A stretch of DNA of 64,000 nucleotides from Papaver somniferum (lineage: Eukaryota; Streptophyta; Magnoliopsida; Ranunculales; Papaveraceae): NCBI RefSeq assembly GCF_003573695.1, contig NC_039368.1, positions 8,331,860 to 8,395,859 of the forward strand. Reading direction: 5' to 3'. Numbering within the stretch: the stretch's first letter is position 1; every line of letters starts with the position of its first letter. Of the stretch, positions 45,639-58,679 are shown one piece after another. The position numbers and the translations under genes were made by a program. The notes below the pieces were generated by a model. The model saw only the letters and a program-made list of their open reading frames with translations, was not told where the DNA came from and searched no databases.

Positions 45639-48600
45639 ATGAAGTTGCTACCATGGAATGTGCAGGGGGTGAGAAAACCACTCACTAGAAACCATTTGAA
45701 TTATATTCTCAAGAAACATAATCCTGATTTTATGTTCTTAACAGAAACTAAAGCTACAAAAGATAAAATGAACATCTTAGCTAGGAATTTAAAGTTTCAT
45801 GATTGGTTAGCTGTCCCTAGAATAGGATTATCTGGTGGGATGCTTGTGACCTGGCACAATAATATTAAAGTTATATGCATTGCTGAATTCTTTGACATTT
45901 GTAGTGCATGTCTGTTTTAACAATTATTGGAATGTTGTTTGTATGCATGGTTCCTTAAATGATTTAGGAAAAAGAATGCAATGGGATAAAATTAACCATT
46001 TATGTAATCTGAACCCTAATACTCCTTGGATTATCAAAGGAGACCTGAACTTTATATTGCATGTTAATGATAAATAAGGTGGAAATGATAACACCCATAT
46101 CGACAAATTTATTCATGATAATATACAAAACTTAGGACTTATGGACCTTAGATTTCAAGGTATTCCCTTCACTTGGTCCAATAATAGAGAAGGTCAAGAA
46201 AATATAAAGGAAAAAATTGATAGAGTGCTTTCTTCCCATACTTGGTTTTTCATGTTTCCTGATGCTATTGTTAGTCATTTGTCTAGAGTTGGGTCTGATC
46301 ATACCCCGATTTTGCTGAATTGTAAACCTGTAAAAGTAAACTTTCATAAACCATTTAGGATTATTAGAACTTGGTTCAGTCATGATAACTTTAGAAAAAA
46401 AGTGTCTGATAACTCGGATTGTAATATTAGAGGATCTTTTGCTTACAATTTGCAAAAAAAAACTTAAAAATCTTTCTTACTCTCTTTCCAAATGGAATAA
46501 AACTGTCTTTGGGAATATCTTTCATAACATTGAAAATCTTAACAAGAGAATGGAATATCTCCAATCCATAAATCCTTTGCATATGCTTGAAATTAAAGAT
46601 ACTCAGAACAATCTTGAAATCTGGTATAACAGAGAGATGACTATTGGACTCATCTCTTGAAAGATAAATTCATTAGAGATTTTGACCGTCACACTTCTTT
46701 TTTCACCAATATGCTAACAACAGAAGGAGAATAAACTACATTCATATGCTCAGAGATGATACGGGTCTCTAGATTGATGATAATTCTCAATTACATAAAA
46801 TTCTAATCAAACACTTCAAATCTATTAACACTACTACTAATGCTCAACACCTTAAAGAACCTTATTGATCCTTGTATCAATGAGGATGAGAATAATAACC
46901 TCATCAGAATACTTGATGAGCTGGAAATAAAAAATACTCTCTTTAATATGAACCAATAGGGTGCTCCTGGTCCAGACGGCTACCCGCCTGGGTTTTTCAG
47001 AGAAAACTAGGAGATTGTTAAAAAAGATATTACTAATATGGTTCGAGATTTTTTCAGGAAAAAGTATTTACTAAAAGAAACGAATTATTCTTATATAACT
47101 TTGATTCCTAAAGTGCAGAATCCCTCTATTCCTAGTGATTTTCGTCTCATCAGTCTGAGTAATACTACTCATAAAATAATTCCTCAAATTTTAACAAATA
47201 GATTGAAGCCCGTACTCTCAAAACTTATCTCCCAGAACCAGTCGGCCTTTATCCCTGGTCGTCAAATCACTGATAATATAATTGTTCCTCACGAAATTCT
47301 CCACTCTATGAAGACCTCTAGAAATAAAACTGGTCACATGGCCTTAAAAATTGACCTTTCCAAAGCTTTCGATATGATAGAATGGGACTTCTTAAACCAA
47401 ACTCTGCTCTCTTTTGGCTTCTGTGAAGATGTGTGCCATCTTATTATGCAATGTTACTACGACTTCCTTTTCCGTCCTTCTTAATGGTGTGCCTGGTGAA
47501 AGATTTACTATTTCTAGAGGGATTAGACAAGGGGACCCTTTGTCCCCTTATCTTTTCATCATTTGTATGGAAGTGCTCTCTAAAATTCTTTTTAAAGCTG
47601 AGAAAGATAAAAATATTTCTGGTGTCAAATTCGCAAGAACTGCTCCTCCTGTTTCTCACCTGTTCTTTGCTGACGATTGTTTTTTGTTTGCAAAAGCCAG
47701 CTTGACTGAAGCTAAAATCTTAGTTAATATTCTTAACACGTTTGGTGAATGACTGGTCAAGTCATAAACTTCAATAAATCGGATGTTTACTTTACACCAA
47801 AGATTCATAACAAACACTGTAAAATCATCTCTAAAATCATTAAACTTAGAAAAATTTCTAAGAATGACAAATATTTAGGAACTCCGCTTTTCTTTGATAA
47901 AAATAAAGTGAACAATTTTGAACCTTTACTTAACAAATACTACATTGTTCTCCAAGGATGGATTGGGAAAATGTTTAATCAAGCTGGGCGCACTGTCTTA
48001 ATAAAACATGTTCTTAGTGCTTACCCTAATCATCAAATGCAGTGCCTCTCTTTTCCTAAAAAAACTTTGGATAACCTCGATAGGATCCAGAGAGATTTCT
48101 GGTGGCAGAAAAAGAACAAAAAGAAATGTTACTACCCTAAAGCGTGGCCTAGTATAACTAAATATATTAGACAAGGTGGTTTAGGGATTAGAATCCCGCA
48201 TAAACACAATCTAGCTTTAATCACTAATTTGGCCTGGAGACTGATACAATACCAGGATCAGTTGTGGGCTAAAATTCTTAAGCATAAGTATTTCGGAAAC
48301 CACCATCCTTTAAAGAAAACTAGAAAGCATAAGAACTCGTGGATCTGGAATAGTATCAAAAAAGGGTTGGCTTTGGTAAAATCCAACTATGTCTGGTAAG
48401 TAAATAATGGTGAATCTATAAACATTTGGACTGATTTCTGGCTCCCTAATCAAACTCAGCTTTTAACCCCTATTCTTTCTGATTGTAATATGCCTAACTC
48501 TGTCTGTGATCTAATGAATGTTAATGGGGAATGGGATATGAGCATCATCAGTGCCTACATTGATAACTCTTATTATTATGCTATTAAATCTGTTACCACA

Positions 48601-49746
48601 AACACAAGTAAGCATGATAGAATTAGATGGAAATTTACGATTTCTGGAAATCTTACTACTAAATCTGTTTATAACTTCCTGACAAATCTAAATTTTGAAA
48701 AAAATGAAGCCAATTTCTGGAAACAGATTTGGAAGCTTAATATGACTCCTAAAGTGAATATGTTTTCTTGGAAAGTTGATACTAATGCTCTGTCTCTGGG
48801 GAAAAAACATGTCCAAATATGTTAAAGATTCAAAACCTTACTGCATGCTGTGTGATAATCATGATGTTGAGGATGAAATGCATTTGTTTGTGAATTGTAA
48901 TTTTTCTAGGAAGGTTTGGCAATCTTTTGATCTAAATAACATCTATCAAAACAGTGGAAATACTGAAGTCATGCAATGATTTAAATCCTGGATGAATGTT
49001 AAAGCACTAAAGGACAAGCATAATCTGATTTCTTTTATCATATGATCCATTTGGAAATATAGAAACAATGTTCATTTTGATAATGTTGTGCCTGATGTGC
49101 AAAAGCTGATTGATAAAATTAGAGCATCCCATCTGAAGCTCAGTTCTGATATGGATAGTAAAACTGGTCATGTTTCTGCTAATGCTAAGAAGTCTCCCAG
49201 TAACAATCACAATTCTGGAAGTGATAATTATGATTGGTTTATACATTTTGATGCATCCTTTATTGAAGCTGATTTTATAATGGGATATGCCATCTCTATA
49301 CTAGATAACACAGGAGTCAGAAACCATTGTCGCGCAGGATGCAACTAGGCCTCCTGCCCTTTAGAAGCAGAGCTAAAGCTGGAATTGAGGCAATAAGGTG
49401 GATGAAGGAACTAAAGCTACAAAACTGCTGCATAATTAATGATTGTCAAACCTTAATGAAAATTATGAAAGAAGAAGTTGATCCAGAAGTTCAACCTTGG
49501 AGGTCTCAGACAAGCATAAATAGATGCAAATTTTCCCTTATGCATTGTGATTCGGTTTCCTTTATGTATAAATCTAGAAATTATGTTAAATTTGAAGACA
49601 AACTAGCTAAGGAAGTAAGATCTAGGAAAATCAGATATTTCTCTACGGAGAATGAAAGTGAAAATGTAATGTTCAACATCCTAGAAAGAGTTAATCTTGG
49701 ATTAACTCCTATCTTGTATATTTTGCAAACTTCTGATTATATATAA
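45639..49746 (+). pseudogene. LINE ORF2 (endonuclease, reverse transcriptase, RNase H)
   Basis: 45639-46467: AP-like endonuclease, with MKLLPWNVQGVR, FLTETKAT, IIKGDLNFIL and GSDHTPILL. 46960-47752: reverse transcriptase, with NYSYITLIPKVQNP, SAFIPGRQITDNI, KIDLSKAFDMIEW (first catalytic Asp), RQGDPLSPYLFIICMEVLS and the FADD active site (47665-47676). 47749-48399: thumb and connection region (YLGTPLFFDKNKVNNF, AGRTVLIKHVL, FWWQKK). 48490-48979: zf-RVT (ISGNLTTKSVYNFL, then CMLCDNHDVEDEMHLFVNC). 49230-49640: RNase H with Asp in WFIHFDAS, Glu in AGIEAIRW and Asp in INDCQTLM. Stops or frameshifts occur near 45920, 46078, 46467, 47484, 47752, 48399, 48825, 48979 and 49346. The enzyme would nick target DNA and copy LINE RNA; this copy cannot. 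Confidence 0.88.
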
Positions 49747-49787
49747 ATAAAAGTCTTCTTATCAAAAAAAAAAAAAATCTCTATTGA

Positions 49788-50112
49788 CGCCAAAATAACC
49801 TTCCACATCTAGATATTTAATCTCCTCCTAGTTCTTATCATCACCTTCTCTTTCTGGTTTTGCTCCAAAGAAGCTTTCGGGATGAAGACTTTTTCGTTAA
49901 TTGGGTGCCGAATTCAATCTCAAATTATTGTATTTGGTAGGTTAATTTCATGTTTGGATGAATTTAATTTAGGTTCTATTCTCCATTTACTTCTTACAGT
50001 TATTATTTTCTATGGTTTCTTTAGTCTCAAATTTTTGTATTTGCTAAGTTGATTTTCTATTTTGTTGATTTTAGTCTAGGTTTTTTTTCTCGATTTACTT
50101 ATTTTATAATGA
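49788..50112. other. Short non-coding stretch
   Basis: T-rich, with no gene or repeat ends. It separates the LINE target site from the palindromic MITE. Confidence 0.45.
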
Positions 50113-50499
50113 TTGATGGGAAACTTGGGGATATACCCCAAAATCGACTGTCATCTTGAGGATATGTCCCAGAATTCCATTTATCGGGATGCCCCAGCCG
50201 TCCAAAATTCCATCTAAAACCGTTAAGTAGTCGACGTTCGCACACACTTGGGATTTCATATGCGAATTAAAAGACAGATATATTATGTACTAATACTTTT
50301 ACAAGGTTCAGGGACATATACAGACAGAAAAAAACCTCGAAGAAATTAGAGAGAAAGTTCAAACACATTTACGATAAATTGACTATTTAACCTTCCTTGA
50401 CAGAAACCATTACTTTGGGGCATATTCCCAGAAACTGGAATCTTGGGGAAATATCCCCAAGATGACAATCGATTGTGGGGAATATTATCCCCATGATTG
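50113..50499. mobile_element. MITE with ~85-bp inverted repeats
   Basis: The left arm, TTGGGGATATACCCCAAAAT then CGACTGTCATCTTGAGGATA, is matched by the inverted right arm: GGGGATAATATTCCCC, CGATTGTCATCTTGGGGATA and GGGAATATGCCCCA. The interior of roughly 220 bp holds no gene. Each arm is itself made of GGGGATAT/ATATCCCC words. Confidence 0.8.
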
Positions 50500-51049
50500 A
50501 TTCCATATCTAATATTTGTTGACGGTACATTCAATTTTCCGAATTCATAGATGTAAATTTGATTTTTCTGAATTTTTAATTGGTGACTAGATATGGTGAC
50601 CGAGATATCCTACTTGCTTCAAAGAGTGCTCTGGGAAATTTAAATTTTGGTTTTAAATTTTGGTACGATCCAACGGTACATATATGTCATATGAAAGTAA
50701 TATATTTGTTCGGCGTCTATAATGGTTGGAATATTCATTCCTATACATTTTTAATGTGTTTGATGGGAGTGTGTAATGCATATAATGTATTTTCACGCAT
50801 TTTTAGTGTGTTTAATGGAGTGTGTAATACATGTATTGTATTCTCATGCACAATTTTATGTACCGTGATGAAATGACTGGTATTGAACTGAGTGCAATAG
50901 CGAAGGTCGACAAGTAAGGTGCAAAATACTACAATTTTCATGCCAGAGTAATTAATATTATGCAACATTAGTAGAGTAGCGCTGGTGTTCATGAGTGAAA
51001 ACGATTTTCTGGTTTTTATGGAAAAGTGGAGAGACGAGCAGTTGGTCAC
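50500..51049. other. Non-coding stretch with a 52-bp tandem duplication
   Basis: Two adjacent units at about 50740-50791 and 50792-50844 share TTTTTARTGTGTTTRATGG, GTGTGTAATRCAT and TGTATTYTCAYGC. No gene was recognised. Confidence 0.6.
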
Positions 51050-54000
51050 TCGAACGAGCAAATTGCTTAAACCTTTTTCAAACAGATGCACTGCATAAGA
51101 GTGCTTTGAGTTCGAGAGATCAATCTATATAACTCCGTCCTAAACCAAGACAATGGTCGTTTCAGAGTCAATTCGGTCACAAAGAGGGATGAAGGTCGAC
51201 CTATAGGAGGGAAGCTGAGAAATCAGTGTGAGATCAATGAGGATCGAGGATTGTGGATGTGTTGGAGATTTCTGCAAGTTTGTGAATTGTTGAGTTCATA
51301 TGAGATAAGTTCCGATCGATTGAGTGATAATTTCTTGTTGATCGAAATTGTTCAGTCCCTCAATCATGAATCCAGAAACTTATTTATATTGCCAGAATAG
51401 TAGACACATTTAAGTGTGACGGTTTCTTGAGTGAGAGAGTGGGAAAGTGGGAAATCGTGGTCAAACCAGTTCCACGTGCGTGGGAGAATTGGTTGATTTT
51501 TCATCCACTACTTTGCCAACTCCTTCAACTGCTTGCACGACTTACTCACACTTCTCATCGTAGGTGGACACACATGTCGTAGGCCTCCAGACCAAAACCC
51601 TAGTGAATATCCCCCCATGTGACATGATTGATGTCTCATGAATATTGGATCTGCAAGGCAGACGTGTATTTAATTAATTAGTTGCTGACTTGGCTAGACT
51701 ATGAGTCTTAGCCTTGATGAGTCGAGCATAATAAACGAATGTGCATATGCCTTGAAACTCATGGATTGAGATAAGATGTCTGCTGTGACAGTAATGATGC
51801 ACATACGTTGAGTATTGATGAATTGAGATATATCATTTTACCAGTTGAGGTAATAATGATGTTATGATAATTTGGATTGACGTTCGTCCAATGAGATTGC
51901 TCAATCATAGACCTATACTGATATGTCGAGTATTCGACAGGAAATCAGATATGTTGTTGAATTATACAGAATGCTCGTTCATGATTTAGTATGTCATGAA
52001 TGCTCGAATGAAAAAGTAGAAATCATGTAAATATTGAATGGTTGTTCGTTCAAACCATGTTGCTCAGTCGAGCAAAAATGTTAGTATAAGGACTAAACAT
52101 TAAATATAAATTAAAATATTGATTGCTGGATCAATACAAAAATTATCGAATTATCGTAAATTCGAAACCCTAATTTTGGAGAACCCTGAATGATGAAGAT
52201 CAAGAGTTGTCCAATGCGGGTCAAGGAATATCGACTAACCAATGGTTGCTCGTGCGAAGGAATTTGCATGAACGAGGATTCATTGGAGAATCATGAAAGA
52301 TATGAATTATTATTACTAAAGTAATAATGGAGAAACGTGGGGCCAAGGGGTCGTCCAGGTCCGGTCATGGTGGTGCACAGCTACCATGACCCTCGCACGT
52401 GCATTCCTGAGAATTCTAGGTATTCTGTTGCTCGTTCGAGCGATATTCTGGATATTCAGAAGAGTTTGATCTTGACCGAAACTCTCAATTTGCATGAATG
52501 AGCAAGTAGGTCTTTTCTCGTACGAAAAAATAAATTTAGAATACTAATGTAGCGCCCTAAAAGCTAGCGGCTTACTAATCCAAGAGATCAACTTAATAAT
52601 GAGGCACTAAGGATCTATATCATTTACTTAAATATTCAACAATTTAAGAAAACTGCTACAAAATTTAACCCAAAAACCTAGCCCCGCTCTGAAATATATA
52701 TATATATATATATATACAAGGACTCCTCTCAAATGATACATATACAAAAGTCATTTGGTTTACAAATAGAATATACAACATAATAAACATAGCAGAAGTT
52801 AACCAACTTACAAACTCAACTCCTCGAAGCTTCTGCTGCACAACTCTGATCTGTCTCTGAAACTGAAGTTGGGAACTGAGTGAGCACATCATCCCTAAAA
52901 GGGGTGCCCAATAAAAATAATAACTAACTTTCAAGTAATCATTGGCATGATTTGGAAAACAATTCATGTTTCCCTAAACATTTGAAGATGACCGACGCAC
53001 TGAAATAAACAATCATGTATATGGAACAAGTTATTTCTTTTTGATAATAATATTGATGACAATTACACACCTAGATAATGCTTAAATATATGTGGTAAGA
53101 ATCTGTGAAAGAACCTATTCTATACACCACAGAAGGAAATTATTATTTCGCACAACATTCACAAAGACGAACAAAACATTAAAGATCCTTTCCAAGCAAT
53201 GAAAAGATTAAAGAACTAACAGAACTATCGAAATTCAAAGTAAACAGTGCACGGAATACACAATCAAACAATGCATGAGTTTGTTAAACATAGACTTTTG
53301 TAAAAGAAACATCAATGGTTACAAAAGAGTTAATGTAAATTCCCACCTATTTTGATGACAAGCCACGCCTACCTCGAGATCTTCGATCCACTGGTTCATC
53401 CTTGAATCGATCGTTGTTAATAAATATCAATTGTTAATCACACAAGCACTTTAATAATTTAACCAAAAGGCTCATACAAGGCTTATCACATAATTTCATA
53501 CAATCCTATAGTTATAAGATAAGTGAACTATCTAATGGTTTTAAACCCATTTATGGTTCTACACCTTTTTATTATCTATCTTTAACATATCCAAGGTTTA
53601 CTAATTCAATTAGATTGGTTCAGGTCTTTAACCTTTTTATTATCTATCTTTAACCTATCTAAGGTTTACTAATTCTATAGTCCATTTGATAGGTTTTATG
53701 AATATCTGCAACTTTGTAGAAGGAACCAAAGGATAATTCAGACCATAATGGGTCCAATTCATGTTCATTTGGAAAACTGATTCTAAACCCAAGTTCTCTA
53801 AACATGCCCATTAAACAAAGGCCTGGTTCAATTGGTCAACTGACGGTCTCCAATGGTCAGAGGGGTCAAGTAACACGCAACGTCTAATCAAAGTCAATGG
53901 TCAGGTCCAGTCAAAGTTCAAACTAGTCAAGGGAGTCAAAGTCTAGTCAAGGTCCAATGGACCAGTTCTGAGTCAAATCGATCCAACTCAGTGAGATATC

Positions 54001-54734
54001 CTAAGTCAGCTAAGTATAGAATCAGTCAGATAATCTGACTGGGATGACTAACAGGCTTAAATTCATGATGCAACATAAAAATGCACTGTACAAACCAAAA
54101 CTCAAATGCAACTACATTCCCTACAAACCTGATTTTATTCATTAATTTATACACAAACTTCAATTCTATACAATTCTATAATTTCAATACAACTGTAATT
54201 TAAGTTTTATCTGCAATTACAGCTTTAAGCTTCAACTAACACAATATCACTACTACTAACATCAGACAATTCAACTCAACATAACACATCCTCTATAACT
54301 ATATTGCAAACTTATCAAACCCAAATTCAATCCACTTCCTAGCCATTGTATTTCAGACTCAAGCCGTTTCTGTTGTACAACCATGTCAGTTTCATCACCT
54401 CGCAAGAAACACCACAAAGGAAACTCTCTAGAGCAATCTCCACCAACTCAACAAGTTGAAACTATAACTCTATTCCATATCTCAAAATAGTTCCTAAACC
54501 TCCACCATCCATATCCCCCGTAGCTTCAACAACACCACTATAACTTGTAACTCAGTACAATCACCTACATCTGCAAATCCATTTCCACTGTCCATTTAGT
54601 ACTAACACTTGCAACACAGCTCACCACCTCCAAGAATTCAACCACAGTAGTACATCGTTCAACTCTGTTTCAATCCTATTCTAAAAAACAAACCATCTTC
54701 TCTACAACCAGTTCCTGTTATAATAGCTAACACT
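51050..54734 (-). mobile_element. LTR-retrotransposon debris on the minus strand (probable LTRs)
   Basis: No protein domain is present. The minus strand at 51640-51090 has the look of an LTR promoter and R/U5 region: a TATA-like GGCAATATAAATAAG near 51400, then a C/T-rich leader. At 52556, TGTAGCGCCCTAAAAGCTAG resembles one end of a chromovirus-type Gypsy LTR, and GTCAA-rich sequence (53830-53960) follows. GAACTGAGTGAGC with AAAAGGGGTGCCCA lies at 52875-52910. 53565-53612 and 53631-53676 are a direct duplication. An (AT)n run lies at 52693-52717. Element boundaries were not resolved, and lineage is inference from wording only. Confidence 0.4.
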
Positions 54735-55497
54735 TGAAAAAACGGGGGTCTAACAACACCACCCAATATTTCGCTTAGCAATCTGTATGGACAAACTCGA
54801 ATAAACTTTTAATAGAATCAACAAGACTCAATCTATTAAAAGTATATCAACGAGTTAGAATATCTCAATCTCTCGATTTGATCAATACTCAAGCAAACAG
54901 AAATCTGCGAGTCAATATCAAATACTAGAAAGATAACTTGGATGGTACCAAAGACCAATATCCAAGGATCAATCAATAATCAATAACCAAAGGTTGGATA
55001 TTCTAATTGATGATATATAACGCACAACCTGTATTATTTCAATTATAAAGATAAACAATATAATGCGGAAATAGAAATAACACAGACACCAGAAATTTTG
55101 TTAACGAGGAAATCGCAAATGCAGAAAAACCCAGGGACCTAGTCCAGATTGAACACAAACTGTATTAAGCCGCTACAGGCACTAGCCTACTCCAATCTAA
55201 CTTCGGACTGGACTGTAGTTGAACCCCAATCCGTCTCACACTGATCCAAGGTATAGTTGCGCTCCCTACGTCTCTGATCCCAGCAGGATACTACACACTT
55301 GATTCCCTTAGCTGATCTCACCCACAACTAAGAGTTGCTACGACCCAAAGTCGAAGACTTGATAATAAACAAATCTGTCTCACACAGACAAGTCTATCAA
55401 AGGATCAATCTGTCTCCCACAGATAAACCCTAAAGGTTTTTTTTCCGTCTTTTGATAAATCAAGGTGAACATGAACCAATTGATAATCCGGTCTTAT

Positions 55498-57088
55498 TGA
55501 TAAGCATGTATATGCTACATTTTATACCCATATTTATATTAGCTATGATACAATATTTTAGTTACTAATACTATTTTAGTGCTTTTGTAGAAAGTACAAG
55601 TGAATTCGATCATCCAGCGAATAAACAGCAGAATGCGAGACTTAATGGTGTTTGCGACGAAAATGGAAAAATGTGGTTAGCCTGGTACTTCCATATATCA
55701 GCAACCACAATGATGAAATGTGGTTGGCCTGGTATTTCCATGTATCAGCAACTACAATGATCAATTATGTTGGCCTGGTATTTTTATATATCAGCAGCAC
55801 TTATTATGCTGGCCTGGTATTTCCATGTATCAGCAACCACAATTATGAAATGGGGTTGGCCTGGTATTTCCATATATCAGCAACCACAATGATGAAATGA
55901 GGTTGGCCTGGTATTTCCATATATCAGTAACCACAATGAAAAAAATGACAAAATGTAGTTGGCATGGTATCTCCATATATATCAGCAGCATAAAATTGTT
56001 TCATAGGCGAGACACAAACGCAACAAATGAATTGAAATCAAAGTGGGGTTGGCACATGCAAACTGAAAATGAGAGTATTTTATCTTTCTCACTTTATTAC
56101 AAATATATTCCACCGGGAAAGATAAGTTATTTGCCATGTGAAGAATTAATTGAGGAATATTTACACGTGAGATTATTTTGGAAATAAAGTAACTCTTTCT
56201 TCATTTGGGAGATTTTGGAAATAAGGAGAGATTATTATTTCATTGGAAGAACGAGGTGGCAATACTATTTAGGGAAAGATACTGATAACGACATCAACTT
56301 GCATGCAAGATATTTTCATAGAATAATTTATTTTGATTCTTTGATTAATGAAATGAAATAAAATAAAGGGAAGGTTATAAGAAGGGGTGTCGACTATTTG
56401 AGAGGAGAGCCCCGGCCACAGGGCCGTAAGTAGAGAAGGGTTTTGAAGTTTCGTTTTTGATTCTTCATTTTTCATTAGCTAGAGTTTGATTTTAATATGT
56501 TTATGGATTTTGAGAAAGTCATGTATAGCTAGAGTCATGTTAGGGTTTAGGTAGAACCCAATTTAATTGTGTAAACTCTACATTTATATGCTCAATAATG
56601 ATTTGAATGACTAGCAGTTTTTCATCATATGGCTTGGTATTTTATTGTTCATGTGATTTTCTTGATTATTTATGTTTTTCAATTGATATGGCGTGCTTTA
56701 GTTAAGTTCTTTGGCGTGATATGCTTTAGGATTGATAGGTAATGCTTTAGAATCACTACCCATGAAGCGAAGAAAATTACAGCGGAGAAACAATATTTGA
56801 AAATGCATGGAATATATTTTTAATGACTAGTAGAATTTACATAATTAATTGGTGGAAACCGAAAATCCTAATAACCCACACTCATTTTGTTTATCTTTAA
56901 ATGATTTATCATTTCATTTTGTTCCGAATTTCTAAAAATCCTTAAAACATTATCTTGTTGATTACTTAATTTTTGGTATTAGCTGGTAGAGTATTTCATA
57001 CTCCTCGTGGGAATGACCTGTACTTGCCATTGTCTACTAGTTAGATGTTGTGCACTTGCAGTATTATTGTAGGTTTCCGAGCCTATCA
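55498..57088 (+). mobile_element. Solo LTR (TGATAAG family 2) with internal minisatellite
   Basis: 1591 bp from TGATAAGCATGTATATGC to GAGCCTATCA, flanked by a perfect 5-bp target duplication, CTTAT (55493-55497 and 57089-57093). It lies inside the SIRE-type LTR. The 3' part (GACCTGTACTTGCC, GTGCACTTGCAGTA) is related to the family-1 LTRs at 8729 and 12798. The frames at 55652-55900 and 55897-56187 simply read through the minisatellite. Confidence 0.92.
55670..55990 (+). repeat. Minisatellite inside the solo LTR (about 7 units)
   Basis: Units of about 36-52 bp read GGTTGGCCTGGTATTTCC, ATRTATCAGCAACCACAATG and ATGAAATG. Unit starts lie near 55675, 55725, 55770, 55811, 55856, 55903 and 55958. 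The unit is open in more than one frame, giving the peptide repeat LAWYFHVSATTMMK. Confidence 0.9.
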
Positions 57089-57093
57089 CTTAT

Positions 57094-58679
57094 ATTCCCG
57101 AAGAACAGCCTAGAGTTATCAATCACCTCACAACAATCTTATCGTATGGTAGCGAAACAAGATGTTGCGGAATCACAAACAATGAGACGAAGATGTTTGT
57201 GATTACTTTTTATATCTTTATTATCAGAGATATTAATCTCAAGCCAATCAATCTGATTGTACTCGTACGATAGAAGATGCAAGATCAGATCACACGACTA
57301 CGGTAAAAATAGTATCGGTCTGGCTTCACAATACCAATGAAGTCTTTAAGTCGTTAACCTGGTTTTAGAAGAAGAAAACCAAAGGTTAAAGGAGAATCGA
57401 CTCTAGCACGTAAACTAGTATCACACGTAAGGTGTGGGGATTGGTTTTGCAGAGATGCTAGATGTCTCCTTTATATAGTCTTTCAAATCAGGGTTTGCAA
57501 TCAATGTTAGATTAGCAACAAAGCATTCAATATTCACCGTTAGATGAAAACCTGATTAGATTCAAACTAATATCTTTCAACCGTTAGATCGAAAACTTAG
57601 CTTGTTACACACAAATGAAATGCACGTTTCTAGGTTTGTTAACCGTACCCAAACGTATGCACTTGTTGGTTCAACAATAGTTAACCAAATGGCCAACCAT
57701 ATGAGCATTTCATATCAACCATGTTCTTCTTCACCATAACTAGTTCAAATGACTTTAAATGAACTAGTTAGACATTTGTTCAATTGCAAGGAAATCTCGT
57801 GTACTACACAAGACACAATTGAAGCAAAGATGATGTGATTCACTTGAATCGGTTCATGAACTTTATAGCCACGGTTTGCATACTGCATTCCTTGGTCTTT
57901 ATAAGTATTACTTCATGATCAACATCTTTAGATATAACCTAATCAAGTTCGCGGACTTAAGTTCACGGAAAGAGTTCACAAACTCCGGCAGAAATTCTCG
58001 GACGAAAACTGCGGACTGAGTTCGCGGACTTGGCTACGCCACATTCCGTTTCTCTTGATCAACAAAGTTCGTAAACTTTAGTTCAAGGAATATGACTTGT
58101 AAATAAATGTGTTTCCACAACAATGTTTTTGTTCACCATTGGTTATATAATCTAAACTCTCATTTCAATCATTGAAACATTCTTAGAGGACGTTATATAG
58201 TTGTTACACCATTTCTCGTCAAAGCAATTTTCAAGATGATTGAAACATATCATGACTTTAGTCACATGGTAAAGATAAACTTGATCGAAGCGAAAAGCTT
58301 ACCAACACATATTTCGAGATATAGATAGGCGAGGTATACTCGGATCGAAATATCAAATGTGTATAATCCAAGTCTATATATATAGGATACGACTTCTTGC
58401 CTCAAAGAGTATGAGATAGAGTAGATAGACTTTTGAGTGATAGATAAGTTCAAGTCTTCACATACCTTTTGTTGATGAAGTTCCACCGGTTCCTTGAGTA
58501 GTTCTTCGTCTTGTATGATGAATCGCCATGGAGTTCTTGAACTCAAATACACTTTCTATCCTAGTCCGAGACTTAGCTGTAGTAGACCAGAAATCAAGAC
58601 TTATAGTTTTGATCACTAACATTGACAAATATGCTTGAGATAGCAACGCATGCGAGTTCGACCGAGCAATGCTCTAACA
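57094..58679 (-). repeat. SIRE-type LTR, upstream part
   Basis: This is the continuation of the LTR described at 54735-58679; the short minus frames at 58262-58646 are not genes. CTTTATATAG at 57471-57480 is a possible reverse-strand promoter word. AGTTCGCGGACT words recur at 57948-58030. Confidence 0.6.

Larger units (their letters stand above)
43264..49777 (+). mobile_element. Nearly full-length plant L1-type LINE, inactive
   Basis: It carries an ORF1 with DUF4283-like and zinc-knuckle parts, an ORF2 with endonuclease, reverse transcriptase, zf-RVT and RNase H parts, a short 3' UTR and a terminal A run (49764-49777). TCTCTATTGA follows the A run (49778-49787) and also occurs at 43254-43263, giving a probable 10-bp target duplication and a 6.5-kb insertion. 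The 5' UTR (43264-44236) holds no gene. Frameshifts and stops in both ORFs make it inactive. Confidence 0.85.
54735..58679 (-). mobile_element. 3' LTR of a SIRE/Maximus-type Copia element, split by a solo LTR
   Basis: On the minus strand the LTR starts TGTTAGAGCATTGCTCGGTC at 58679 and ends CCCCCGTTTTTTCA at 54735. It is preceded (58680-58692) by the purine tract AAAGGGGGAGAC, characteristic of SIRE-type elements. Excluding the 1.6-kb insert (55498-57088) and one copy of its target site, the LTR is about 2.35 kb. The matching 5' LTR is not in the window. Confidence 0.75.

Noticed and set aside
55652..56187. Frames with repeated LAWYFHVSATTMM peptide as a repeat protein
   Set aside because: They are translations of an LTR minisatellite; frames exist on both strands and end at the array edges.
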